This document shows, one piece after another, positions 11,425 through 22,489 of a stretch of DNA of 64,000 nt. Each line of letters starts with the position of its first letter. Position 1 is the first letter of the stretch. The translations under genes and the position numbers were made by a program. The notes beneath the pieces are model-generated. The model was not told the origin of the DNA and made no database searches. It was given only the letters and a program-made list of their open reading frames with translations. Source of the stretch: Chrysophaeum taylorii (Eukaryota; Sar; Pelagophyceae; Pelagomonadales; Pelagomonadaceae); assembly GCA_029834535.1 (NCBI GenBank), contig JAQMWT010000046.1, forward strand, positions 78,214-142,213. Reading direction: 5' to 3'.

Positions 11425-12486
11425 ATGAGGGTAAGGATACAGCTGACGTCATTGATGTTGCTGTTGTACCTCCTCGTCGCGGCGCAGGCGTTCCGTTCTC
11501 CAACCGCGCTCCCGGCGGTCCCGACGCGAAGTTTCGCCGCTACCGCGGGTCTCGACGAGGCGAGCGTCGATGGCAAGTCCTTCGCCGGAGCCGTGTACAA
11601 GTTCGTACGACCTCACACGATTCGCGGGACCATGCTCGGCGCTCTCTGCGGGGTGACCAAGGCCATCACCGACACCGGGGCCGTGTTCGACTGGCAGCTC
11701 GTACCCCGTGCTATGGTGGGAGTCGTCGCGCTCTTGAGTGCCAACGCGCTGATCGTGGGCATCAACCAGATCTACGACCAGGACATCGACCGCGTCAACA
11801 AACCCTTCCTACCGATAGCTGCCGGCGAGCTCTCGACGAGGACAGCCTGGGCGCTTCTCGGTGCCTGCGGGCTGGCGGGGCCCATCTTGTGCTACGCCGC
11901 TTTTTCCCCTTTCATTTTCAAATTGTACGTGCTGGGGACGACGCTGGGAGTCCTCTACAGCGTTCCCCCGTTCGACCTCAAGAAAAGGGGACCTCTCGTC
12001 GCGGGCGCGACTATTGCGGTGTGCCGCGGATTTCTGCTAAATTTCGGGGTCTACTACGCAGCTCTCGAGGCCCTCGGCCAGCCCTTCAGGTGGTCCCCCG
12101 CCGTCGCTTTCATTTCGCGTTTTATGACCGTCTTCGCCGCCGTCATCGCCGTCACAAAGGACTTGCCCGACGTCGAGGGTGACGCAAAGTTCAAAGTACA
12201 GACTTTTGCGACCAGACTCGGACCCAACCTCGTTGTCAAGGCCGCGACGGCCGTGCTTTTGTTGAACTACGCCTCCGCCGTCGCTCAGGCAGCCCTCTTT
12301 TCTTCCTCCTTCCGACGACCCGCGCTCATGCTCGGCGCCCACCTTGCCCTCGCGGCCGCTTTGCTCAACAACTTTCGACTATATGCCAAATTGAAGGCAA
12401 CCGACCTTACCTCCGCCCTCAAGCGCTTTTACAAGAAGATATGGGACCTCTTCTACCTCGAATACGCCCTCTATGTTTTTATCTAA
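11425..12486 (+). CDS. HST: Homogentisate solanesyltransferase, plastid
   Basis: UbiA-family membrane prenyltransferase of 353 residues. It joins solanesyl diphosphate to homogentisate with decarboxylation, the committed step to plastoquinone-9, in the plastid inner envelope. The first Asp-rich site, NQIYDQDIDRVNKP, gives the N-x3-D-x3-D prenyl-diphosphate/Mg site. The second is KDLPDVEGD followed by TFATRLG. The run RGFLLNFGVYYAA and the final FYLEYALY are characteristic of HST against tocopherol-type phytyltransferases. The start at 11425 gives a signal peptide (residues 1-19) ending in AQAF, with Phe at the expected position of the ASAFAP motif of complex plastids. An in-frame ATG at 11290 would add 45 hydrophobic residues and spoil that leader. 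No intron. Confidence 0.9.
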   Translation: MRVRIQLTSLMLLLYLLVAAQAFRSPTALPAVPTRSFAATAGLDEASVDGKSFAGAVYKFVRPHTIRGTMLGALCGVTKAITDTGAVFDWQLVPRAMVGVVALLSANALIVGINQIYDQDIDRVNKPFLPIAAGELSTRTAWALLGACGLAGPILCYAAFSPFIFKLYVLGTTLGVLYSVPPFDLKKRGPLVAGATIAVCRGFLLNFGVYYAALEALGQPFRWSPAVAFISRFMTVFAAVIAVTKDLPDVEGDAKFKVQTFATRLGPNLVVKAATAVLLLNYASAVAQAALFSSSFRRPALMLGAHLALAAALLNNFRLYAKLKATDLTSALKRFYKKIWDLFYLEYALYVFI

Positions 12487-14344
12487 TAATTTCACGACGC
12501 GCCTTTTTATACCTAATAACTATAAGGTTCTTTTTTTGTAGGGGCGGGGGTGCCAGCCCGGAGTAGCGACGACCAGAGTGAGCGAAGGGGCAACTTACGT
12601 TTCTCTGGAAAGGAGGATATTGTGGAGCAGGCTTTTAAAAAAAAAAAAGCTCGCTGGCTGCCACCGCGTGGTAGTCATACCATTTTCCACCGGACTTATT
12701 ATTACTCCGACGAGTGGCCCCGCTCACTCGGCGATTCGATAGTACTGCTTTCGGATGGTCTTCTCGTTCAATAACGGAACTGGAAAATCCCAGGAGGTAC
12801 CCCTCCCTCCCGTTCTCTTCCTACACTCCCCCTCCCTCTCTTTTGGCCTTGCTCTCTTTTATTTTCGCTCCTTCCTTGTGCCCACGTTCTGCGCCCTTCT
12901 TATTCCTCTGCGTCTATGTCAACAAGGCCTCCTGCCGTCCGCGTATGCCACCTTACCGTCCAGTGTTGTTGATTTTCTGCTTGCTTCTTCAATTTATCAA
13001 TTCAAAAATTCCCTCTGGATCCCTCCTTACCCCTCGCATCTCCATCCCACACCCATTTCCTCCCTTCATTGCTTCCAGCTCCCCATTCTTCCCCACGGGG
13101 TGCCGGACCACAACGCGCTTCACGGGTCCTTGCAGCCCTCGAAGTTACCTGCGCCCTTTAAACACCGCCACTCCTCGCGTGCTGTCCCCGCCCCCCTCTT
13201 CGACGGCGCCCTCTCGAATACCCCTTGAGCATGCTTTCCCGGCATCCCCCGCGTCTCCACACGTAAATCCCCCATACCCACCGAACACCCTGCGTGCTCC
13301 CGTTGGCCCTCTTAGCAGCAGTCGACCTTTTTAACCCCTTGTCAAACCACACTCTGTACAACCTTGAGCCTCTACGCTTGTCAACAACCAACCAACAGCT
13401 TGAATGAATTTTGAGGTGCGCGGGCTACTAAAAAGGGCCCGCCCGGGAAAGAAGGAAGGACACGATGTTCATGACAAATTTTGTGAAGGTTGACAATGGC
13501 AAGGCTTGACCATGGGACATCATGTGAGCCGTGGTGCGTGTGGACGGACTACCCGCGGGCCTTGGTCATAACAGCCACCATCACCTCGACGGTGTTTGAA
13601 GAGTCTAGGAGCGATGTGATGTTGCCGCAAGGACCGCGGTAGGCGAGCGCGACTGTCGTCGAGTACCGCGAGGGGTGACGCGATTTCGCCCCTTCGCATA
13701 CGAAGTGCCTGGGCCACGTAGTACTGGAGGTTTGTTGAGCACGATTTCGTGGACTTTGTTGTTGGAACGCCGGACAAGGCGTCAGTCAGAATGATGCGTT
13801 TGGCACTTGAGCGCCGGATATGATATTTTGAGGTCCCAGATTGGAGCGATACGCGCACGGCAACCGTCGTGATGGTAAAAAAAGGAAGCCGATAATCTTA
13901 GAGCAGAGCGCACTTGGCGATGGGGACTGGCTTCGAGCGTTTTGGGTACGGTAACGGCGCACGCTCGTATGAGGACGCGAGCTGAGGCACGTATTGTACT
14001 TCGCACGGCCGCTGGAAGTTGGAAGGCTGCCCCTTTTAAGTCTTCCTTGTGACCACCGGCTGCTTGGTGGTGGAGAATCTTGCGGCGTTGGGTCGGGTTA
14101 GCAGGCTCGTCAGATCATTCGTCAGATCAAAAAGCCAACGAAGAAACGCAGGCGGTGTCGCAGAGGCGAATCTTTTTGCAAGACAGCATTGAAGTACTGG
14201 CTTTTACGAGAAGCGTCTGAATAGGTCGACGGATCGCAGTGCGCGACTTGCCGTCGTCGATGTTGATGTCTTTTGGCTTTTACGTCGTCGGCGGCGCTGC
14301 CATATTGGCCCAGAACTGCAGAATGATATTATGTTGAGGTCGTC
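12487..14344. other. Intergenic, no gene recognised
   Basis: Between 12780 and 13340 the plus strand is strongly pyrimidine-rich and therefore open in several frames, giving Pro/Ser-rich translations without any domain. This bias resembles the coding strand of the LTR-like element but I find no shared sequence. The remainder to 14344 is GC-rich and has no long convincing frame. Confidence 0.5.
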
Positions 14345-15985
14345 GTGAGCGGAGAGAGTGTTGCGCGTTCTAGTCGTGTGAAGAAGCTCACTCCGAGAAC
14401 TAGACGACGACGCAACGAGAGTTCGGATTGCAAAAGCGTCATAGCGCTTGAAGCCAAGTTGAAGCCGCGCCCGAAAAGAAAGTCGCGGTGTCCGAGTTGT
14501 TGGTCTCCAACCGGTTGCTTGAATTTTGAGGTGCACAAGCTGTCCGATACTGACCCTCTGTTTCGGTCCGTCGCTCGAAAGCTGCGGTGGACCAGGCCAG
14601 TGCTGCCGGAAGTCCGGGACTTCGCCGTGACACTGCATCAGCGGCGACTCACCACAAGAACCAAGGACGCGGTGCCCGCGTCGCCAGAGGCGCAAGCGGC
14701 ACTCCTCGAGGATTACGCGAACGAAGAGATACGCGACGCGACGATCGAGTCGTTGGTCGCGGCGGTCGAGGACGAGTCGTCGGCTCACGCGGTGCTTCTC
14801 CTGAGCGACGCGTTCGCGCGGGGATTTTTGGGAGTCGAGAAGAATCCTAAAGAATCGATCAAGTGGCTGAGTGTTGCCTGCGAGCGCCTTCACGTCGAAG
14901 CGCTCGTGAGCCGCGCGACCGGTATCCTCCGACTGATGTCACATCCCGTCGACGAGTCGCCGGCGACGATTCCAGAATTACTCGAGAGAGATCGCGCTGA
15001 GCTTCTGCGAGATGGCGGCCGCGCGAGGATACGTCGCACCTGCCGTCCTATACTCGATCCAGCAAGCTGTTCGTCGCGGCGTCGCCGTTGATCCCGTGAA
15101 GCACGGGGCGTTGCTTCAGGTCGCCGCGCGACGACTCGCCGCGCCGAAACTGCCGAGGCCAGGGCGGAGGTGCTCTCTCGCCGATGCAGCGGTCCGGGAT
15201 GCACGATCCGGGCGTCGACTGCCCGCGTGCTTCGCAAGTGCATGTGATGTCAGATGGTAAAGTACTGCTCGAAACTATGTCAGACGAGACACTGGCCGAC
15301 TCACAAAGGAGAGTGTAAGATGATCGCTCGCCAGCAGCAGCCAGAATTAGGGAAAAAGAAAATAAAACAGCCCGCCGCCGAGCGAAAACAGACCCCCGAG
15401 GTCTCGTTTGGCGTCGGTTCGGCTTGCTTCCGATTCCGCGAGACTCCGGTGCTTTCGGCGAGGAAACTCGCGGAGTTGGTGTCTACGTCTGGTTTGGCCG
15501 CGCTCGGGCGGGACGGAACGAGCGCCTTCGCGGCGTTTGTCGACCAGCACCTCGACTCGTTCCACGTCAATACGGTGTGCCTCCTGCGTGTTCAGAATGA
15601 TCATCTGCGTCAGGAGGATTTCAGGCGCAGTCAGCAGGTCGCGCCCCGCTGTCGTCGAGTTTGTCTCGTGCGACAACTCGGCCGTCGAGAGTTCGGGGCT
15701 TACGATCTCGACGAGCGCGCGATGACCGCGGTCAGAGCCGAGGATCTCCGGTATCTCGACCACCGTTCTCCATCGAACCACCGCTTTCGCGTCGGAACGT
15801 GCGTCGACGTCAAGTCCGGAGACGAAGGATGGCAACCTGCAGTTATCGTCGACCTGCGTTTCGACGAGGCTTACCGAGCTTTGATCGTGGTCGGCGACTC
15901 TTGCGAGGTCGTTGCCGTCACCCACGATACTGATGACTTTGTACGCCGCGGCGGCGCCCGCCCTCGCCGGTCTGTGACGGACTAG
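14345..15985 (+). pseudogene. Sel1-repeat / MYND-finger protein, disrupted
   Basis: A Sel1-like repeat at about 14764-14925 (AHAVLLLSDAFARGFLGVEK...ESIKWLSVACERLH) is followed by a MYND zinc finger at about 15185-15317. The finger reads C-SGPG-C, then K-C-M-stop-C, YCSKLCQ, H-W-PTH and GEC, so all zinc ligands are there but a TGA (15245-15247) lies inside the third C-x2-C. Two apparent frameshifts, near 15010 and 15140-15170, move the frame from 2 to 0 and back. Downstream (15254-15985) comes a tail with a GTCVDVKSGDEGWQPAVIVD stretch. No in-frame ATG opens the 5' part, which begins at a GTG after an upstream stop. MYND/Sel1 proteins are usually protein-interaction scaffolds. Pseudogene is the simplest call; assembly indels or missed introns are alternatives. 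Confidence 0.6.
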
Positions 15986-17381
15986 AGTCGGTGACCATCC
16001 TTCGAAAAGAAACCGGGACATCAAACCGTCGTGGGAATCCTCTGCCGGGAGGTCAATGCGCCGTCCGTCTCGGATCGCGCGCCCGCGGTTCTAAGCTACA
16101 GCAACAACAACAACAGGCTGCTCCAGAGTGTCGCCGTTTTGGTTTAATCTCATCCCGTAGTTCTCCTCCCCTTGATAAAAGGGGAAATCAAATCGCGGGA
16201 AGCAGCCGTCGCGCGCGCTTGTGCGAAATGAGGCTTACGCGCGGCGTTCACTCAGGTTCAAGGCCTCCTACGCAGCGTCTGGCTTCCAGGGACCGCTTTT
16301 TTTTTTCGTCGCTCGTCGCCCGCCGCTTGGAGTGGGTACAGAGAAGAAGAACACAGTATATTGTTGGAAGTGGAGAAAGGGGGTGGCAAACGTAAGCGCG
16401 CGACATGATCGCGTCGATGACCGGACAAGACCATTCGATTACAGTCCGTGTTTCCTGGGCACTGTAGATTGGCTATCTTTTTGAATTTAGATGGGAAGCC
16501 CGTCGAGGGAACATGTTACTTAGCGGAGAGGACGGAGTGTGCGAGGACAGCGGGGAACTTGGAACTATGCAAAATGGTGGGACATTCCAAACCACGACAG
16601 TCGCCGATTTTTTAAAAGGGCGATTCCAACCGGCCCAGCACTTGGCTATCACGTGTCTGGTAAGCGCTTTTTCGAGACTGCACGACACGAAGCGTCTTCG
16701 TCTATCTCGTTGACCTTGAGCCTTCTCGAGATGGAATATTTTGGGTGTAACACTACGATTCTTCTTCTGCTGTGGTCTTCCAAGAGGGTGCGCACCTTGA
16801 TAGGAGCTTCGCGCGACCCACGCGTGTCTTTTTAAGCCACCGAGCAGCGTCGCCCGCGGCCTGGGGCAATTCTTCCTTATCCTCGATTTTTGGCAAGTTT
16901 AGAGTCAAAAACCTCAATGTTCACTGCCTTCTCACTCATCACAGGCCAGTGTTACCTGCCTCTTGACGAGGACCGCAGCATCTGCTATTTTTACCTGTTT
17001 GACTCGCGCCATTATGCACTCCCACCAAAAGCAGTCACGTGCTCGAACCCCAAAGTTAGTTAGTTAGTTAGTTAGTTAGATAACGATGCCGATCAACGAC
17101 GACGAAAGTGCTGCCAATCAAAAGCTCGGCCGAGTGAATGGGGGTGCTGTCGGAAGCGGCCGAAGCAGCTCTCAGTAAATCCCACGACGTCGCGTGACCA
17201 CCATACCACAGAGTTGTTCATAAGCGTAACTTTGGGGGCGGTTTCAAAGATATTAAGAGATATGTCGTCAGAAAACGTAATGCCGAATTTTTCACGACCC
17301 TAGCTAGTACCGGAATCTATCTCTAGAGGCAGTTGAATACTCTATCGTCTGCTGCGACGGCCGCGCGAAAAATTAAGGAGC
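15986..17381. other. Intergenic, no gene recognised
   Basis: No frame here carries a recognisable domain. A (TTAG)n run at 17055-17079 is the only obvious structure and may be the orphan tail of the (TTAG)n-tailed repeat family. Confidence 0.5.
17055..17079 (+). repeat. (GTTA)n run, possible retroelement tail
   Basis: Six GTTA units preceded by AACCCCAAA. The same unit forms the tail of the repeat at 10523-10887 and its relatives. Confidence 0.6.
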
Positions 17382-20010
17382 ATGCGAGGGCCCTGGTTGG
17401 TGCTGGCGGTCGTCGTCGCCGTGGGCGGCGTGGACGTCGACGAGGAGAGCGACCTGAGCGTGACGGCGGCCGATCAGGAGTTTAATCTCCAAAACGACGT
17501 GACGCTGACGGCGGAGGTTGGCGTGTCGTATTCGGGTATCGTTGTTCAGAGCCCAACGGGTGCCAAGTACACGCTCGACGGCGGCGATGAGACCCGGTTC
17601 TTCTCGGTGACGTCGGGCGCGTCGCTGACGCTCCGGCGGCTCATTTTGAGCTCGGGTCGCGCGACGTCGTACGGCGGCGCCGTGAGCGTCGTCTCCGGAT
17701 CACTTTTTTGCGAGAACGTCGTGTTCGAGGGCAACATGCAGATCGACAACGCGCCGTCGGACCAGGGCGGCGGCGGGGCTGTGTTCTTGAACGCCTCGAA
17801 CATGACCATCTCGGATTCGCGCTTCTTGGAGAATCTTGGCGATCAGGGAGGTGCGGTACTCTTGATCCGCGGCAGCGAGTACGCGAGCACGAACTGTACC
17901 TATGCCGACAACGAACCCTCGACGTCGGGCACGGGCGGGGTCGGGATCCGGCGTCTTCTTGAAATTACACTTTTTTTCTTTTTAAATGAGAATTTTTTAG
18001 GTTGGGACGCTCGACAACGAGGCCTTCTCGTCGGGCGGTGCTATCGCGTTGCTCGAGATGAGCGTCTTGCGGTCGACCGACGATTATTTCGAGGGAAATT
18101 TCGCTGATGCGAATGGGGGGGGGCTCTATGTTGCCAACTCGACCGCTATTTTGGTGGGGACGACGCTTTCTGCGAACACGGGGGACAACTTGGGGGGAGG
18201 CGTGTTTTTGCAGAGCTCGTCGGTGCTCGACGTCGACTCGGTGACGGCGACGGGCAACTTCGACAACGACGGGTCGAATGATATTTACGTGGCGGAGAAC
18301 GGCGGTTCTGTTACGGGGACGCTGTTTGACTACTTGAATACCGTCATTACCGGCGACCTCTCTCGAGTCTCGCTCTCGGACGTCCCGTCGCCGACGCCGA
18401 CGTCGGTGCCTACGGGGGCACCGACGGGTGCGCCGAGTGCCGTCCCGAGTGCCACGCCGACATCGATGCCTAGTTCGGCGCCAACGACGCCGCCGAGCGC
18501 CGTTCCCACCACGATGCCCAGCGCGGCGCCGTCGGCGCTCCCCTCGGGCGCGCCCACGAGCGCGCCGACGACCGTGCCGACGCCGGCTCCCTCGCCCGCT
18601 CCCACGACCTCCGTGCCATCTCCGGTTCCCACCGCGACCCCAAGCACGCCACCCTCGGCCGCGCCAACCGAATTTCCGACTCCCGTGCCTACGGCGACGC
18701 CGACGTCGACCCCGTCGTCGACGCCGACGGAAGCGCCTTCGGCGATGCCAACGGCAATCCCGACGACGATGCCCAGCGCAGCACCCTCGGGGATGCCAAC
18801 GGTGATGCCTACGGCAATGCCGACGACGATGCCCAGCGCGGCACCCTCGGAAGTGCCCACTCCCGAGCCGACCGCGGCTCCGACGACGCCGCCGTCGCCC
18901 GGACCGTCGCCTTTGCCGACGACCCCCGTGCCGTCGCCAGTCCCTACGACGGCGCCCTCGCCGGTGCCCACGACGCCATTCCCATCCCCTGTTCCGAGCG
19001 CGGTGCCGTCGCCCGTGCCCACGACACCTGTCCCCTCTCCCTTCCCGAGCTCGTATCCGACGCCCGTACCCTCGAACACGCCCGAACCCTCGATGCCCCC
19101 GACGTCGGCGCCGACGCCGGTGCCAACGCTGCCCCCGACCCCGGTGCCGACTCGCGTGCCGACTCGCGTGCCGTCTTCGTACCCCACGACCCCAATGCCG
19201 TCTCCGGTTCCAACGACGGCGCCGACGACGCCGCCGACTACGGCGCCGTCGGGGACGCCGACGATCGTGCCGTCGCCGATGCCGTCGCCGGCCCCGACGA
19301 TCGATGTCGCAGAGACGACGACGGGCTTTGTGATGGTTGGCATCAACACCACCAACAACACCCAGCTCATCCAGCAGCTGGTGTCGGCGTGCATGGACGA
19401 CGGCATCGGACTCGAGCTCCGCGCGGAGATCGAGGACGAGGTCGGGACGCTCTCGACCTACAGCGCCGACTGCACGTTCACATCGGGCAGTGCCCTGGGG
19501 ACCATCTTAGTCGAATGCAACCTCGAGCTGCCGCGGACGCAAATCCAGACGGCGAGTCTCGAGGCTGCGCAAGAGGCCATCAACGCGCTGGTCGAAAACG
19601 TTACCGACCCCCTCGCCCCCTTTATCGCGGACGTCGAGGACCAGGTCACCGAGAATCTCGACGCCTCTTGCGCCGAGAACATTCCCGACCGCCGCAAACT
19701 CGTCGTCGCCCGGCGCCTGGCGAGCGGATTTGCGGCGACAATTTTTGCTAACGCTGCCGCCGTCAACGTTACGACCAGCGTCGCAAGCTCGCCACCCTCG
19801 ATGGTCCCCACGGCCGGCCCCACAAGCATGCCCACGCTCGTTCCCTCGCCCTTTCCCTCGGGCGCCACCTGCACCGTCGACGATGATTGTCTGGGCTCCC
19901 AGGTCTGCGTCTTCGACCGTCGCCGCCTCAAGACCTCTTTGAAGAAGAAAAAGTTTTTCACCCGCTACCTCCTCTTCGGCTACCCCACGGGAACCTGCCA
20001 GAACGGCTAA
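17382..20010 (+). CDS. Secreted beta-helix protein with PT-repeat tract, one 61-base intron
   Basis: Exons 17382-17939 and 18001-20010 encode 855 residues. The intron 17940-18000 is inferred because the frame changes there while protein similarity runs on (STSGTGG joined to VGTLDNEAFSSGGAIA); it has GT...AG ends and a T-rich 3' part. Residues 1-14 are a short signal peptide. Residues about 20-305 contain repeating G-G-A/G-V-x-V/L-x and N-x-T turns typical of a right-handed parallel beta-helix (pectate-lyase-like or Pmp-like). Residues about 313-621 are a P-T-x-x-P-S/T repeat tract, a hallmark of stramenopile wall or surface proteins and a likely O-glycosylation region. The C-terminal 230 residues hold N-glycosylation sequons and six or more Cys. 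Role probably cell surface; ligand unknown. Confidence 0.8.
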
Positions 20011-20506
20011 TACCACCAACAACAACAAAAAAAAAAGGTTCTTGCTGATTTTGGATTTTTTTGCTTTTCTCCAAACACTGCCCTAGCGCCGTTTTTCTTC
20101 TGAACAAGTGTATGATGCCCCAAATATAATAATAATGACTCTCTGTGTTTTGTAAAATTCATGCGTCAGAGCGACAACTAGGCTTGACGACGACGATAAC
20201 ATTGGCGCCTCTTGCTGGAGAGGCGAGTAACGACACTTGCGGTAGCGGCTGCCGCGTCGTAAAAAAAATAGTGACCCACCCTCTCTCCACATGGCGTTGG
20301 TGCGAGCACGGCTGCCGCCAAACCAACTCACAATCATAATACCCCTGTGTTGTTGTTCGCGGCGGCGGCGGCCTTCTTTCACCTACAAGAGCTGCTGCTG
20401 CGAATCACCGGCCCTTGAGATCGATCGATCTCTTTTGCGTCAAAGGTACTCCTCACCAGTCGTCTTTGAGTGGCGGTTTTTTCGCCACTAACTAATAATT
20501 AATTAC
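20011..20506. other. Intergenic
   Basis: Short A/T-rich spacer between two plus-strand genes, with no gene or repeat recognised. Confidence 0.5.
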
Positions 20507-22171
20507 ATGGCGTTGGTGTTGAGAGATAAATTTGGGGAGGTTGTGCGGGAGAGGTACGGGTCGTTCGAGGAGGCCCTGTCTGCGTGGAAGACGCAGGTGT
20601 TTCGCGTCACGAGCGTGGTACTCGTGAAGGAAAATGATCTGTGGCGGGTGCGGCGGCAGTACGGGACGTTGCGCGGCGTGCAGAAGCTCATCGCCGATGC
20701 CGGCGAGGTGGTGGTGTTTTCGAGCGCCGGGGCTAGGATCGTCACGGAGCGGTTCGGGGACTGGAAGACCAAGCGGTTTGCGAGCGAGGCGGAGGCGCGG
20801 GCGGCCTGGTGCGACGCGAGAAGCGCCGTCGCCCGAGCGTTGTTCGTCGACGACGACGACGACGACGAACCTCGGGTCGTCGACTGCGACGGAATCCCGC
20901 GGGCCGTGCGGTGCATCAAGCGCAAGGTCGCCCTGGAGCCCGCGTGCCGTCGCGTGCTGTCGAAGGAGGACGTCGTGGTGGAGGGAACAACTACCTTGGC
21001 GGCGCCCGACGGAGACTTCGTCCGCTTGGAGGTGACGCGATTCCAACTTTCCAAGCTCCCGCAGTGGCGGCGGCTCAAGGGGTGCGCGGAGACCCTGAAG
21101 CGCGTGGCGGCCACCTTTCGCGTGCTCCCGGCCGACGAGCAGCGGCGCGTTTTGGACGTTCTGGTTTGCGTCGACGCTGCCGACGCGCCTCTCAAGCCCG
21201 ACATCCTCGAGCTCGCGCACGCGTATGACCTCAAAGAAGATACGGAGGAGGAGGAGGAGGAGGAGGAGGAGGAGGAGGAGTGCGAGGAGGAGCGGGTGTT
21301 GTGCGTGAGCGTGAGGTCGGTAAGGCTCCCCGCGAGCTGGCCGGCGGCGCGGCGTCGCGTCGCCGCGGCCGTCGTGACGCCAGACGCTCTTAAGCCGCGC
21401 TGGCAAAGGGCTTCGGACATTCGTCGCGACGTCGAGTCTCCGTGCGGTCTCTGCTTCGCGTTGGCACCACCCAAGGCGCGCCTCGTGATAGCCGTGATGG
21501 ATGGAGACGACGTCGAGGCCTTTGCCGTCGCCGAGGTCGCGAGCGTGACGGGCCAAATCAAGCGCCTCGAGAAGCGGCTGGTGCTCGAGGACAACGTCGA
21601 GATTCCCCGGGCATCGGTCCGCTTCTCGGCGGCCCTCGTGCCCCTGGAAGCCGCCAAGCGGCATCTCCTGGACGCGAGAACATCCTCGCTCTTGGAGTTC
21701 CAGGTCCGCGAGACAGAGAATTCCTGGAAACCGGCCGGATACTACGTATCTCCCGACGCGAGCCGGCCCGCGTTGGGGGCGCCGCTTTCGATCGACGACC
21801 TCGCTCCGGGATCCGTCGACGACCTCGCCCCCCTCTTCGACGGCGAGGTGACGCTCCAGACCTGGTGCACCGTCGCCGGGCACACCACGGACTGCAACAA
21901 TTGGGACTACGCGAAATCGCTCGCCGGGCCCTGGACGCTCTCGCCAGACCGCTGTTGCCCGAGACCTACCGTGCGCCGCAGGCACTGGTACCGGATCGCG
22001 TCGACCGAAATCCAGTCTCCTTTGGGGGGGGGCTTCGACCTCGCCCTCCGCGACGCCTTTTCTCCCCTAACGGACCAAGCCAAGGCCCTCGTGCAGCGCA
22101 CCTGGGAGGCGAGAGCCCGAATCGGGTCGCTCCCCAGCCAGTCCTCCTTCAGAGAAACACTGCCCTCCTGA
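20507..22171 (+). CDS. Uncharacterised protein with acidic tract and DysF-like C-terminal region
   Basis: 554 residues from the ATG at 20507, intronless. Two acidic runs are visible: Asp6 at about residues 115-120 and a Glu-rich run at about 246-262. Residues about 325-350 (RLVIAVMDGDDVEAFAVAEV) have the strand pattern of a C2-like domain, though key Asp residues are not clear. Residues about 395-515 begin LLEFQVRETENSW and reach RRRHWYR, loosely recalling the paired W and R-R-R-x-W-x-R motifs of dysferlin (DysF) domains. These likenesses are weak and I would not name a family. The coding evidence is good: one long frame, strong third-position GC, ATG start and stop shortly before a microsatellite. 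Confidence 0.6.
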   Translation: MALVLRDKFGEVVRERYGSFEEALSAWKTQVFRVTSVVLVKENDLWRVRRQYGTLRGVQKLIADAGEVVVFSSAGARIVTERFGDWKTKRFASEAEARAAWCDARSAVARALFVDDDDDDEPRVVDCDGIPRAVRCIKRKVALEPACRRVLSKEDVVVEGTTTLAAPDGDFVRLEVTRFQLSKLPQWRRLKGCAETLKRVAATFRVLPADEQRRVLDVLVCVDAADAPLKPDILELAHAYDLKEDTEEEEEEEEEEEECEEERVLCVSVRSVRLPASWPAARRRVAAAVVTPDALKPRWQRASDIRRDVESPCGLCFALAPPKARLVIAVMDGDDVEAFAVAEVASVTGQIKRLEKRLVLEDNVEIPRASVRFSAALVPLEAAKRHLLDARTSSLLEFQVRETENSWKPAGYYVSPDASRPALGAPLSIDDLAPGSVDDLAPLFDGEVTLQTWCTVAGHTTDCNNWDYAKSLAGPWTLSPDRCCPRPTVRRRHWYRIASTEIQSPLGGGFDLALRDAFSPLTDQAKALVQRTWEARARIGSLPSQSSFRETLPS

Positions 22172-22194
22172 GTCGGCGGCGGACTCACACTTAA

Positions 22195-22216
22195 CTACTA
22201 CTACTACTACTACTAC
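22195..22216 (+). repeat. (CTA)n microsatellite
   Basis: Seven CTA units in the 3' flank of the preceding gene. Confidence 0.85.
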
Positions 22217-22395
22217 AAAATCTGGAGGGGGGGGGGCTCGTACGACCTGGTTTGTTCAACGTTTCAGGTCATTTTTTGTTGTGCTGGCCATCACATCAAG
22301 AAGGTTGTGGAGTCCATCCAGAGCTAGCACCACCAAATTCAGAAAAAGCACCGAGGCGTTTGTTTGTGTAGCACGACGGACGACCCGAGGGTCCG

Positions 22396-22397
<2 letters not shown>

Positions 22398-22439
<42 letters not shown>
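22398..22439 (+). repeat. (CGA)n microsatellite
   Basis: About 14 CGA units between two convergent genes. It creates Asp/Arg homopolymer frames that are not genes. Confidence 0.9.
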
Positions 22440-22489
22440 TGGTCCGCCAAAAAAAACAACGACGACAGGGGGATCCGATCCGACCTCAG

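Noticed and set aside
12714-13334. 206-codon plus-strand frame, Pro/Ser-rich
   Set aside because: Open only because the strand is pyrimidine-rich, with no domain and a second open frame alongside. Kept as intergenic.
13402-14540. Near-match GCTTGAA...TTTTGAGGTGC at 13399 and 14516 as a duplication
   Set aside because: The match is under 25 bases with a 4-base insertion and the flanks are unrelated. It is too short to interpret.
18330-19406. 358-codon minus-strand frame, Gly/Val-rich
   Set aside because: Antisense shadow of the P-T-x-x-P-S tract. The plus frame has a signal peptide, a beta-helix and a sensible intron.
20492-21985. 497-codon and 384-codon minus-strand frames
   Set aside because: Shadows of the 554-residue plus-strand gene in GC-rich DNA. 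Pro/Arg/Ser-rich, no domain, no ATG context.
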